A stretch of DNA of 64,000 nt from Desulfobacter postgatei 2ac9. Lineage in GTDB: Bacteria > Desulfobacterota > Desulfobacteria > Desulfobacterales > Desulfobacteraceae. The stretch is taken from NCBI RefSeq assembly GCF_000233695.2, contig NZ_CM001488.1, positions 1,680,203-1,744,202 of the forward strand, written 5' to 3'. This document shows, piece by piece, positions 36,446 through 45,011 of this stretch (position 1 is its first letter; each line of letters begins with the position of its first letter). Both the position numbers and the translations under genes were made by a program. The notes under the pieces are model-generated. The model was not told the origin of the DNA and did no database searches. It was given only the letters and a program-made list of their open reading frames with translations.

Positions 36446-36460
36446 GCAATCTGTGTGCCA
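36446..36460 (-). promoter_or_regulatory. Sigma-54 (-24/-12) promoter for the peptide operon
   Basis: On the minus strand the sequence is TGGCAC-ACAGA-TTGC, matching the RpoN consensus TGGCAC-N5-TTGC(A/T) exactly, with T following. Transcription should start near 36434, ~62 nt before peptide B. A divergent sigma-54 activator gene starts 280 nt away. An A/T-rich pair TTAAATTTGAAAA / TTTTGAAATTTAA in inverted orientation between 36550 and 36640 may be an activator site. Confidence 0.85.
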
Positions 36461-36739
36461 GCTTTGTATGAAAAAAAATAATATTAATTAAAACAGGTGG
36501 TTAATATTTTTAATGCGGTCCACATACTGATTTTTTCCGCAAATGTTTACTTAAATTTGAAAAAATGGCTTTATCATGATTAAATTGGTATTTTTTAGCC
36601 GATTTTTAATCTGATAATTATGGTGTTTTGAAATTTAAAATCCGTTATAAAAGTATGTTGCTTGTTTTTTGAAATTTTTATATACTTCAGCACTTTGTGT
36701 GAAACAGCAATATTTTACCGGAAATGGAATGCACTTTTT

Positions 36740-38161
36740 ATGCTGATTCGGTTGGCATGTGCCATTAAAGAGACAAAAATACGCACCGAGCTTGAGAACA
36801 GACTGGCTCAACAGGATGTCCAACTCCAGTTTTTTAAACCCAGTAGACTCTCCTGGCAGGCCCTTGCCAGAAGTTGCGCCGATGTGTTCATCGTCAGCAG
36901 TCCCACAATTCCCAAGCCTGTTGAATCAAGTATCTCTCTGCTCAATGAACTGCCCGAATCGCCCATGACCATCGTACTGCATAATCGGGAGTCCTCGGAA
37001 GAGCATGCCAATCTTCTGGCCTCGGGGGTTGATGTGGTGCTCTATTCCGGTATCCCGATGGACAGTCTTTTAGAAGCCCTTGAAACCACCTTGGAATCCC
37101 GCCGTCAGTTCTATTATGCGGAACGATTTGACCGGCGGGGGCGTTTTTTACCCCGACTTAACGATTTTACCTCCAACAGTCGGGACATGCAAGTGTTTCT
37201 GGATGAAACCCGTCAGGTGGTATCCAGTGATGCCACCATACTGTTGCTCGGTGAGACAGGTGTGGGCAAGGAGCATCTGTCCAAAGCCATCCATGCAGAC
37301 AGCCACAGATCCACAGGTCCTTTTATTGCCATCAATATGGCAGCTATTCCGGAACAACTGATGGAAAGCGAACTGTTCGGGCATGAGCAGGGGGCTTTTA
37401 CCGGGGCTGTGCGTTCGCGGCGGGGGGCATTTGAACTTGCCCATGGCGGAACTATTTTTCTGGATGAAATCGGTGAGATGCCCCTGCAGATGCAAACCAA
37501 ACTGCTCCGGGTACTCCAGGAACTCGAATTTACGCCGGTGGGCGGTGAAAAATCGGTATGGGTGGATGTCCGGGTGATTGCAGCCACCAACAAAGATCTT
37601 GAAGAAGAGGTTGAAAAGGGTACTTTCCGAAAAGATCTTTATTACCGCCTCGGGGTGATTTCATTAACGCTTCCCCCTTTGAGAAAACGTAAAGAGGACA
37701 TCCCCTCACTGACCAACCATTTTTTGACCATGAACCAGCAGAAATTCGGCAGAAATCTCAAACGATTTTCCCAGCCGGCCATGGAGGCCCTGTGCAACTA
37801 CCACTGGCCGGGTAATATTCGGGAACTGATGAACGTTATTGAACGGGCCGTCCTGCTGTGCAAGTCAGATATGATCACCTTAGAAGAGTTACCGTCGGTT
37901 TTCCATAATACCAAACCCGTCCGGATGGACGGCAGTATATCGGCACTTTCCATGCCGCAGGAATGGGAAACCATGACCCTGCCACAGGTCCGGGACGCCG
38001 TGTATGATCAGGTGGAGGCGTTGTATCTGGCCATGGTGCTGAAAAAAACCCATGGGAAAATTGGAGAAACCGCAAAAATTGCAGGCATTCATCCCAGGGG
38101 CCTGTATGCCAAAATGAAAAAACTGGGAATAGATAAAGCAGAGTTTAAAGCCAAAGGATAG
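36740..38161 (+). CDS. Sigma-54-dependent AAA+ transcriptional activator
   Basis: A 473-residue enhancer-binding protein. I chose the ATG at 36740 because GGAA lies upstream and the receiver-like fold begins there; the longer frame adds 26 unlikely residues. The N-terminal ~120 residues look like a response-regulator receiver, but the phospho-acceptor region reads ADVFIVSSPTIP without the usual Asp, so control is probably phosphorylation-independent. The AAA+ domain has Walker A GETGVGKE (~172-179), the sigma-54 contact loop GAFTGA (~218-223) and Walker B GGTIFLDEIGE. A Fis-type helix-turn-helix ends the protein. It is divergent to the sigma-54 promoter at 36446, its likely target. Confidence 0.93.
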   Translation: MLIRLACAIKETKIRTELENRLAQQDVQLQFFKPSRLSWQALARSCADVFIVSSPTIPKPVESSISLLNELPESPMTIVLHNRESSEEHANLLASGVDVVLYSGIPMDSLLEALETTLESRRQFYYAERFDRRGRFLPRLNDFTSNSRDMQVFLDETRQVVSSDATILLLGETGVGKEHLSKAIHADSHRSTGPFIAINMAAIPEQLMESELFGHEQGAFTGAVRSRRGAFELAHGGTIFLDEIGEMPLQMQTKLLRVLQELEFTPVGGEKSVWVDVRVIAATNKDLEEEVEKGTFRKDLYYRLGVISLTLPPLRKRKEDIPSLTNHFLTMNQQKFGRNLKRFSQPAMEALCNYHWPGNIRELMNVIERAVLLCKSDMITLEELPSVFHNTKPVRMDGSISALSMPQEWETMTLPQVRDAVYDQVEALYLAMVLKKTHGKIGETAKIAGIHPRGLYAKMKKLGIDKAEFKAKG

Positions 38162-38167
38162 TTGTTG

Positions 38168-38758
38168 ATGTATTCGCCCTTTCACTACCAGATTTCTGAG
38201 TATGACTGTGTGCCCACAGCCATTACCAATGCCATTTCCTTTTTGTTCCATCGTAAAGAAATCCCCCCCATGGTTATCCGGCATATTTATCTTTACTGTC
38301 TTGATACGGTGGGGCACGATTCCCGGTTCGGTCTTGGCGGTACCAGTAAATATGCCGTACGTCTGGTGGGCAACTGGCTCAATGCTTACCGGAGGAAGTC
38401 TTTTTCCGTTGCCACACAATTTTTGGAAAAAGAACGGGTTACCATGGTGCCGGGCGCCCAGATCGAATCCTGCCTGTCAGGTGGTGGGGTGGTGCTGTGC
38501 AATATCCTTTTAACCCCCCGTGACGAACATTATCTTATGGTAACGGCCATGGATGACGAGTGGATATACTGCTTTGATTCCTATCGCAGGCAATCCATTC
38601 GCGGTATGAAGGGAATGGTCCGTTTGATTGATGGCGGGGACGGTCGGTCACCCAACCTGAAAATAAGGCGGGACTGGGTCGAGCAGGATCAGTTAAAACG
38701 GTTCTGCCTGGGGCCGATGCAGATGCGTGAGAGTCTTTTAATCTGGCGGACATCATAG
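38168..38758 (+). CDS. C39-like papain-fold cysteine peptidase
   Basis: A 196-residue protein starting 6 nt after the activator stop (AAAGGA upstream). The N-terminus has a peptidase-C39-like motif YQISEYDCVPTAI with Cys14 as nucleophile. His121 sits in DEHYLMVTAM and Asp137 in CFDSY, giving a complete Cys-His-Asp arrangement. It has no transporter domains and no signal peptide, so it would act in the cytoplasm. C39 domains cut leader peptides after double-Gly in bacteriocin exporters; neither peptide here has a GG. It could instead trim or release modified peptides A/B. Co-transcribed with the activator. Confidence 0.78.
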   Translation: MYSPFHYQISEYDCVPTAITNAISFLFHRKEIPPMVIRHIYLYCLDTVGHDSRFGLGGTSKYAVRLVGNWLNAYRRKSFSVATQFLEKERVTMVPGAQIESCLSGGGVVLCNILLTPRDEHYLMVTAMDDEWIYCFDSYRRQSIRGMKGMVRLIDGGDGRSPNLKIRRDWVEQDQLKRFCLGPMQMRESLLIWRTS

Positions 38759-38874
38759 GTGAATTCCACAGGCAAAACCGGCAACAATAGTCTAAAGATA
38801 GATAGACCAAGATTATAGGCTCTGTATTGAGCGTGAAGGTGTTTTTTGATTTTACCGGACATCCCAGGTCCGAA

Positions 38875-39261
38875 TCAGGAGAGAAGGGCTTCCATCCGCT
38901 CCTGGGCCTCCTTGCACGCTATACATTTGGAGGTCACAGGACGGGCTTCAAGCCGTTTAAGGGATATCTCTTCACCACAGATGTCACAATATCCATAGGT
39001 GCCCTCTTCGATTCGTTTAATCGCGTCTTTGATTTTTTTGATCAACCTGCTTTTCCGGCTCTGCAGGTGCAGGTTCATGGTACGGTTGATATCGGCTGCC
39101 GTGGAATCAATAAGCTCCGTATCCCTGCTGGATTCCAGTATCAGTTCAGAAACGGCAGAGTCGGCTTGCTCCAGCAACTCTTTCATGGAGGTGTTCAACA
39201 TCGCTTTAAAACGCTCCAGATCTTCATTTGTGATATGGGGGTCAATTACTTCAGTGGTCAT
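38875..39261 (-). CDS. DksA/TraR-family zinc-finger protein
   Basis: A 128-residue protein. The start at 39261 has GGGAG upstream; a longer frame lacks support. A helical coiled coil (residues ~15-85) is followed by the DksA zinc finger CDICG...CIAC (CxxC-x17-CxxC). Such proteins bind the RNA polymerase secondary channel and modulate the stringent response. It stands alone. The coiled-coil tip Asp pair typical of DksA is not obvious, so it may be a DksA paralogue. Confidence 0.88.
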   Translation of the reverse strand: MTTEVIDPHITNEDLERFKAMLNTSMKELLEQADSAVSELILESSRDTELIDSTAADINRTMNLHLQSRKSRLIKKIKDAIKRIEEGTYGYCDICGEEISLKRLEARPVTSKCIACKEAQERMEALLS

Positions 39262-39352
39262 CTTTTTGCTCCCAAGCGTAGGTAAAGGCCGCTTAATATG
39301 TTGATTTAGGGGATGGAAACAGCCCGAATAGATTTTGATGTCGCAACCGCGG

Positions 39353-39565
39353 TCACCCGGCAGCAATCAAGGCCGTGTATACGGGCATCTGAACGCCGAA
39401 ATAAAGCAATAACAGTGCCAGAAATATTGGCAGAATTGTTTTCAGAAAATTATTTGGGTCTGCAAGGCTTGAAAATGATTTTTGAAAATGTCCGGTTCGT
39501 GCCACCTGCCTCCGGAAAAGCCCTGCTGTCAGGAGTGCCGATGCCGGTAAAGAGACCCTCGTCAA
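39353..39565 (-). pseudogene. Possible remnant of a membrane-protein gene
   Basis: A 70-codon frame has a hydrophobic helix LKTILPIFLALLLLYFGV followed by MPVYTALIAAG, then a stop; shifting frame continues as VTAVATSKSIRAVS. This looks like the edge of a TRAP-type or similar permease but is too short to be functional, with no RBS. It could be chance. It lies in a 680-nt region (39262-39941) with no intact gene. Confidence 0.25.
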
Positions 39566-39580
39566 GACTGATTCATTAGC

Positions 39581-39632
39581 ACCGCAAGGGGTATCAAACG
39601 CCTTTTATTGTCATCCCTTGCAGTGCCATTTT
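39581..39632. repeat. Long imperfect inverted repeat
   Basis: AGCACCGCAAGGGGTATCA pairs with TGTCATCCCTTGCAGTGCC with a few mismatches around a 12-nt loop. No T-run on either side, so it is not a clear terminator. It may be a remnant of a small mobile or REP-like element. Confidence 0.5.
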
Positions 39633-39902
39633 AATCAGGATAGGATATATAAGTTCCGCTTTCTCTATATTCCGCTTTTTTTGAGACCTTCAGTATCCGT
39701 TTTATTTGCCTGTGCCTGAAAGAAGATCCAAATTTTCATCCATACGGTTATTTTATGGGTTGGTGTCAATGGTCATGTGTAATTTTAATAAAAACCCTTT
39801 CGGTTATGCATACCCTCCGAAGAGGGGTAGGGTTCGTGCCTCGCCAATGTTCAGCAGGCTTCACAACGTGGTCGACCGCTCCTTGCTCACAGAGCTTTTA
39901 CA

Positions 39903-39937
39903 AACCCCTCCTGAATCTTTGATTGAGGAGGGGTGGT
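39903..39937 (-). terminator. Hairpin after larA
   Basis: CCCCTCCT / AGGAGGGG forms an 8-9-bp stem just past the larA stop, followed on the minus strand by TTTGTAAA. It is a plausible terminator with a short T-tract. Confidence 0.6.
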
Positions 39938-39941
39938 TGAC

Positions 39942-41189
39942 TTAGTCGTTTAATATATTAGGCACTGAAAGAGAACCCAATGGAAGTACGGTTACTTTGG
40001 CATCTTTGCCTTTTAGCTCAAATGCTTTTTCCAAAGCCGCCTCTACACTGTCAAAGGGTTTAATGTGAACCGCTTTTATCTCGTCTTCCGGTAGTTCAGT
40101 AACGCCCCAGGTCTGTGCCCAGGTATTGATCTCAGCCATTTTACCGGCTTTATGATAACCCAGTTTGTATTCAACTTTTATTTTATCAAGAACCTCTTGG
40201 GGGGTGGCACAAGAGGCCATCAGATCAAAGAATGTTTTGCCGCCGATTCCCATTCTGCATTGTGATACAAATATTAATATGCCGCCTTCTTTGAGCGCGA
40301 GCTTACCATTATCTATCGCCTTTTGAGACTGGTAAAGATCTATATCCATTGGATAAGGAGCCACAGAGATTACAATGTCGGTTTTTTCTTCTATGTCAAC
40401 ACAAAACACTTTTTTTGCACTGTCTATGGCATCATAAAATGCGCCTACAAGATCTCCACACGTGGTTTCATATACATTATGGTCTTTATCTAAAATAGTC
40501 ATAATGGAAAACACTTGAATATCTTTTAATACATTCATGGCATCCATCATATCTTCATGTACGGGATTGCCATCCAATGCAAGCGCTTTTGCGCTTTTAT
40601 TTAGTGCTAATTTATGGTTTTGCGTTATGGTCTCATAAGATGCTACACCAGGTAAAAAGCCTTTTCTGCCGCCGGTATAGCCGGCAAAATAGTGGGGTTC
40701 CACAGAGCCGATCACGATAGTTTTTTTAGCTTCGGCTACAATTTTATTCAGGTACATCTCAGTACCGTTTGTAGATTTGCCTAAGTATACCATCTCATCG
40801 TTTTTGGCATCATGTGACCAGATTCTGTCTTTTGCTTTCAGGTCCTCATAAATCTCTTTTCCAAAAATGTATTCAAATTCTTCATCATTCGGGGCTCTAT
40901 GGGCACCTGTGGCGATGATGAAATAGATATCTTTATCCTTGATGTCATCATAAATGACTTTAAGTACTTTTGCTGTAGGGGTAGGGCGGGTTCCGTCATT
41001 GACGATGAAGACGACTCTCTCATCACCTTCCATAAATTTTGCAAAGTTTGCGTTTTCCAAGTTTTTTGCGAACTCAGCAGCAAACTCTCGTTTTTCTACG
41101 TCGTTTGGAAAATATACGCCTTGCAGGTTATTATCATTAATTTCAATTTCAATTTTTTCTTTACCATACGGTATCTGTACTTTTGCCAT
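39942..41189 (-). CDS. larA: LarA-family nickel-dependent lactate racemase-like protein
   Basis: A 415-residue protein. Motifs match LarA: NDGTRPTPT (residues 65-73), ATGAHR (His97), and EPHYFAGYTGGRKGF with His166 and Lys176, the lysine that binds the nickel-pincer cofactor. It would interconvert L- and D-lactate or a related 2-hydroxyacid in the cytoplasm. It lies just after D-lactate dehydrogenase-like genes on the same strand, which would then oxidise the D form. A 208-nt gap separates it from them, so it may have its own promoter. The gene is markedly AT-richer than neighbours. LarB/LarC/LarE are not in the window. Confidence 0.88.
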   Translation of the reverse strand: MAKVQIPYGKEKIEIEINDNNLQGVYFPNDVEKREFAAEFAKNLENANFAKFMEGDERVVFIVNDGTRPTPTAKVLKVIYDDIKDKDIYFIIATGAHRAPNDEEFEYIFGKEIYEDLKAKDRIWSHDAKNDEMVYLGKSTNGTEMYLNKIVAEAKKTIVIGSVEPHYFAGYTGGRKGFLPGVASYETITQNHKLALNKSAKALALDGNPVHEDMMDAMNVLKDIQVFSIMTILDKDHNVYETTCGDLVGAFYDAIDSAKKVFCVDIEEKTDIVISVAPYPMDIDLYQSQKAIDNGKLALKEGGILIFVSQCRMGIGGKTFFDLMASCATPQEVLDKIKVEYKLGYHKAGKMAEINTWAQTWGVTELPEDEIKAVHIKPFDSVEAALEKAFELKGKDAKVTVLPLGSLSVPNILND

Positions 41190-41397
41190 TATTTTCTCCT
41201 TCCTGGAGTTATTTTAATATCTTTTATTCAATTTCTTATCATAATTGGCTTTTCGTTTACGTTTACGGCGGATAAAAATTAAAATCTTCGGTATATATTA
41301 AATATTCCGGGGATTAAGATTCTTATCCGCCGCAGATTCCAACAAGAGCGTCAGCTCATAGTTGGACGAAAAGATCATCTATGTGTGGGTTTGAAGT

Positions 41398-42348
41398 TTA
41401 GCGTATTGGGCCCATCTGATTTATCTTTTCCATAAAGGTATCAATTTCTGCCTGGCACAACTGTTTGTCACCAGCAGGAATCTGAACCAGATGGATTCGT
41501 TCGGGATTTATATCAAGACTTTCAAGGGTTTCCTTCATTCTTTTTACCCGTTTTTTGGCTGCTTCTGGGCCGTTATGGTTACATTTGTCATCCGGGCAAA
41601 CGCCCACCAGAACGCCCCATGCCTGATTAAGGAACGGGGTCAATAAAAGATTTTGATCAATACGGCCGCCACACAAGTTCACCAGGATTTCATATTCCTT
41701 CTCTTCGAGTTCCGATTCCGGCAATCTGGAGTTCTGAATGTCGGGATGGTATGACCAGTTACAGGCATACATAATGACCTTAGCGGATTCACGGGAGTGG
41801 AGGAACTCAACTGCTCTCCTCTCCAGTTCAACCTTGTCGGTGCCGAATGATAATGGGATGGTGATCGCTTCAATGGGACAAATTTCAACACAGATGCCGC
41901 AGGACTGGCATTTTACCGGATCCACGACAATACCCTCACCGTCAACAAATTCCCGGGCATCATGGGGACAGGCCCTGACGCACTGTAGGCACCTGGCACA
42001 GGAACGGGCGGTGATAGATGTGGTGCCCGGACCATTATATCCCAATTCAACCAGATCTCTTCTGAGGTCCAGCATAATATCCGTTATTTTAACCCCGGAG
42101 GAACAGGCTGCTTCACACCGTTTGCAGAAAAAACAACTGAACGATTTTTCCGCAATTTCGGGTGTCAATTCAACCTCACCGGTTAAAAGTCCGTGGGCTA
42201 AAATGTTTTTAGCCCGGGGTGCATCGGATTCCCACCGGGTGTATTTAAACATGGGGCAGTGCTCGTAGCAGTATCCGCACCGGATGCACTTGGACAGCAT
42301 GCCTTCCCATTTTTCTAGATTTTTAAATTTTATTTTTTCTGTCTGCAT
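41398..42348 (-). CDS. Fe-S electron-transfer subunit with C-terminal MvhD-like domain
   Basis: A 316-residue protein with at least four Cys clusters: CIRCGYCYEHCP (near residue 18), CFFCKRCEAAC, CARCLQCVRACP and CQSCGICVEICP, enough for several [4Fe-4S] centres. The C-terminal ~120 residues match the MvhD/FlpD hydrogenase delta-subunit domain (YACNWSYH, LCGGRID, VGVCPDDKC). MvhD domains accept or pass electrons to heterodisulfide-reductase-type complexes. It lies 24 nt after the FAD subunit, so it probably takes electrons from lactate to an Hdr-like or menaquinone system. Confidence 0.85.
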   Translation of the reverse strand: MQTEKIKFKNLEKWEGMLSKCIRCGYCYEHCPMFKYTRWESDAPRAKNILAHGLLTGEVELTPEIAEKSFSCFFCKRCEAACSSGVKITDIMLDLRRDLVELGYNGPGTTSITARSCARCLQCVRACPHDAREFVDGEGIVVDPVKCQSCGICVEICPIEAITIPLSFGTDKVELERRAVEFLHSRESAKVIMYACNWSYHPDIQNSRLPESELEEKEYEILVNLCGGRIDQNLLLTPFLNQAWGVLVGVCPDDKCNHNGPEAAKKRVKRMKETLESLDINPERIHLVQIPAGDKQLCQAEIDTFMEKINQMGPIR

Positions 42349-42372
42349 AACAATAGTCCCTGTGATCCTTTA

Positions 42373-43806
42373 TCAGCTGTTGACAGCATATCTAAGGTTA
42401 GTAGCCGTGACCCAGTTATCCGGCGCCTGCTGCAGTTTGCCTGGATTGAGAATGTTGTTGGGGTCCAGAGCCGCTTTGATGGCAGCCATCATTTTCAAGG
42501 AATCGTGTTTCTCTGTCTTGAAGGCTTTGGCTTTGGAAATGCCGATACCGTGTTCAGCAGAAGTGGTGCCTTGGACGGAATTTACATATTCATAGATCTC
42601 GGCAATGGCTCTCTGGGCGCCCTCCCATTGCTCTTTCTTACTGGTGTCCATCATAATTTTGGTGTGCATGCACCCGGATCCGCAATGGCCGTATGCCGTC
42701 ATAATGATGCCGTTCTTTTCGGCGGCTTCATGGATTTTGGCGGCCATATCCGCCATTTTGGAGTAGGGTACTGCCATATCGTCAGCCAGGGATGTGGAAG
42801 CCATACTGGCGTCAAATTGTGACAGGGCAGGGAATAATTTCTTACGGCCCATGAAGATCTGTTCGCGCTCTTTGGCATCAAAGCTGTACCAGAGGTCGGC
42901 ACCGTTGTTCTTTTTGCAGATCTCTTCCATTTTTTTAACTTCGTAATCCACGGCTTCCTTAACTTTTCCGTCGGATTCAAAAAGCAGGGAGGCTGCCACT
43001 TCCTTAAGGCCCAGGTTCATGGTTTTATTTACTGCCTTGATTGCAACGTCATCCACCAACTCCAGCATGGAGGGGATGGTGCCCGAGGCCATGATGTCAG
43101 CGATGGCATTGCCTGCATCCCTGAGACTGTCAAAATTGGCAACGCCCAGGCATCTGAATTCGGGGATGGGTACAAAACTCATGGTCGCTTCCACCACAAC
43201 ACCTAAGGTGCCTTCCGAACCCACAATGAGTTTTTCAAGTTGATAACCGGACGCCTCCACCCGGGTATGGGAACCCAGGGTTACTAGGTCACCATTGGCC
43301 AGCACCACTTTCATGCCCAGGACAGCATCCCGGGTAGCGCCGTATTTAACGGAACGAACTCCCGATGCATTGTTGCCGATTTCACCACCGATGGTGGCGA
43401 TACGTGAAGAGGCCGGTGTCGGGGGATAGAAAACCCCGTAAGGTTTAAGCGCGGCGTTGAGATCATCATCCACCACACCCGGTTCCACCCGGCAGTAAAC
43501 ATCTGGCAGGTTGATTTCAAGTATCCGGTTCATGTTCTTCATGTCCAGAAGAATGCCGCCCTTGGACGACACGGTTTGTCCGCACATGCCCGAGCCACCG
43601 CCCCTGGGGACAACCGGTATTTTTGCATCATTGGCATAAGCCAGTACTTTTTGAACCTGACCGGTATTGTCAGGTCTGACAATAACCCATGGTGCGGCAT
43701 GGTAAACAGATGCGTCTGAGCCGTAAACATACAAGTCAAGCGGATCTGTCTTTATGTTTTTTCCCCCGACTATTTCCCTGAGCCTGGGAATATCGACCGT
43801 ATTCAT
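42373..43806 (-). CDS. FAD-linked D-lactate/glycolate dehydrogenase (GlcD family)
   Basis: A 477-residue flavoprotein. The start at 43806 has AGGAAAGGATATCAA upstream; a longer frame adds 20 unrelated residues. The PCMH FAD-binding domain includes VVPRGGGSGMCGQ and ATIGGEIGNNASGVRSVKYG, and the C-terminal FAD-oxidase domain ends with the GlcD/LldD2 signature SAEHGIGISKAKAF and DPNNILNPGK. It would oxidise D-lactate to pyruvate. With the Fe-S/MvhD subunit and LarA it forms a lactate-use locus, as expected in sulfate reducers. Confidence 0.92.
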   Translation of the reverse strand: MNTVDIPRLREIVGGKNIKTDPLDLYVYGSDASVYHAAPWVIVRPDNTGQVQKVLAYANDAKIPVVPRGGGSGMCGQTVSSKGGILLDMKNMNRILEINLPDVYCRVEPGVVDDDLNAALKPYGVFYPPTPASSRIATIGGEIGNNASGVRSVKYGATRDAVLGMKVVLANGDLVTLGSHTRVEASGYQLEKLIVGSEGTLGVVVEATMSFVPIPEFRCLGVANFDSLRDAGNAIADIMASGTIPSMLELVDDVAIKAVNKTMNLGLKEVAASLLFESDGKVKEAVDYEVKKMEEICKKNNGADLWYSFDAKEREQIFMGRKKLFPALSQFDASMASTSLADDMAVPYSKMADMAAKIHEAAEKNGIIMTAYGHCGSGCMHTKIMMDTSKKEQWEGAQRAIAEIYEYVNSVQGTTSAEHGIGISKAKAFKTEKHDSLKMMAAIKAALDPNNILNPGKLQQAPDNWVTATNLRYAVNS

Positions 43807-44326
43807 TTGATATCCTTTCCTGATGAAAATTGTTAAAACCAGTGGGTCTAAAAAGTCTCTATTCAAGTTAATTCGCTAATATTTTCACAACTGTTTTAAA
43901 AATTCAATCCCCTTTACCTTTACAGGATTAATAAGTATTTGCTTTTTTAAAAAGTTGAATTATAAACTCAATTTTTTGTGATGAAGAATATGTTTTAACC
44001 TCTTTTTTTTGTTAAAATTTTTTAATTTTTTGGATCTGTCGTCGCCTGTATCGTTAAATTCATGCCCTATGATACTACCTTTAATGTAGGAGAAAATGCA
44101 AGTTTTATCCGCGCGTATATATTAAGATGCTTGATTTCTTAAATTGAATAGTTTGAAAGAGGTTGTCGGGGGGGGGAATTAATTGTCAGCAATACCGGTG
44201 GCCTACCCTATATTTGTGTATGGGAATCAGGCAAATGACATGTTATATTAGTTTGTGGTTTTATGATAATCAGTGCTCAGTTACCCAAGCCTGAAGGCTT
44301 TGGATTTCATACCTAAAGGTTGTTTT
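43807..44326. other. Divergent intergenic region with a G9 tract
   Basis: This 520-nt region separates the lactate genes (minus) from ftcD (plus). No gene seen. It is AT-rich, with promoters expected for both sides. A run of nine G (44168-44176) sits ~150 nt upstream of ftcD. The ftcD ATG at 44327 has AAAGG upstream. Confidence 0.5.
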
Positions 44327-45011
44327 ATGAATAAAATTGTTGAATGTGTGCCCAATTTTTCTGAAGGACGGGACCGGCAGACCATTGATGCCATTGCTGA
44401 TGCCATCGCCAAAACACCCGGATGCAGCCTGCTGGATGTGGATCCGGGCAAGTCAACCAACCGGACTGTGTATACCTTTGTGGCAGACCCTGATAGTGTG
44501 GTCGAAGGGGCTTTGGCCGCATCAGGGGTGGCCCGGGAAAAAATAGACATGCGCCGACACCATGGGGAACATCCCCGCATGGGTGCCCTGGATGTCTGCC
44601 CATTTATTCCGGTGACAGGTGTGACCATGGACGAGTGTATTGAAATTTCAAAACAGTTTGGTAAAAGACTGGCCGAAGAACTTGATGTCCCGGTCTATCT
44701 GTACGAGGCCTCCGCCATCCTGGATTACCGCAAAAAATTGCCCCAAATCCGGGAAGGGCAGTATGAAGGCATTCCCCAACGTATTGTCCAGGAAAAATGG
44801 AAGCCTGATTTCGGTCCGGCCAGGTTTGTACCCGAGTGGGGGGCTACAGTAACCGGTGCCCGGTTTTTTCTTATTGCATATAATGTTAATTTATTGGGTA
44901 CCCCCAACCAGGCCCACCGCATTGCACTGAATCTGCGTGAAGCAGGCAGAGGCCTTGAACAGCCAGGCCGCTTCAAGGCGGTGAAGGGGATGGGTTGGTA
45001 TGTCGATGACT
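44327..45011 (+). CDS. ftcD: Glutamate formiminotransferase/cyclodeaminase, exon 1
   Basis: First 228 codons of FTCD. The ATG at 44327 follows AAAGG and begins [15 protein letters not shown], the family start; a longer frame lacks support. The formiminotransferase domain has [15 protein letters not shown]. The reading is interrupted after GMGWYVDD and one base of the next codon by a group II intron at 45012; without splicing translation would stop at ~45043. It would transfer the formimino group from N-formimino-glutamate to tetrahydrofolate in histidine breakdown. Confidence 0.93.

Noticed and set aside
36635-36823. A 62-codon minus-strand frame at the start of the activator gene
   Set aside because: It overlaps the activator coding region and promoter area and shows no features.
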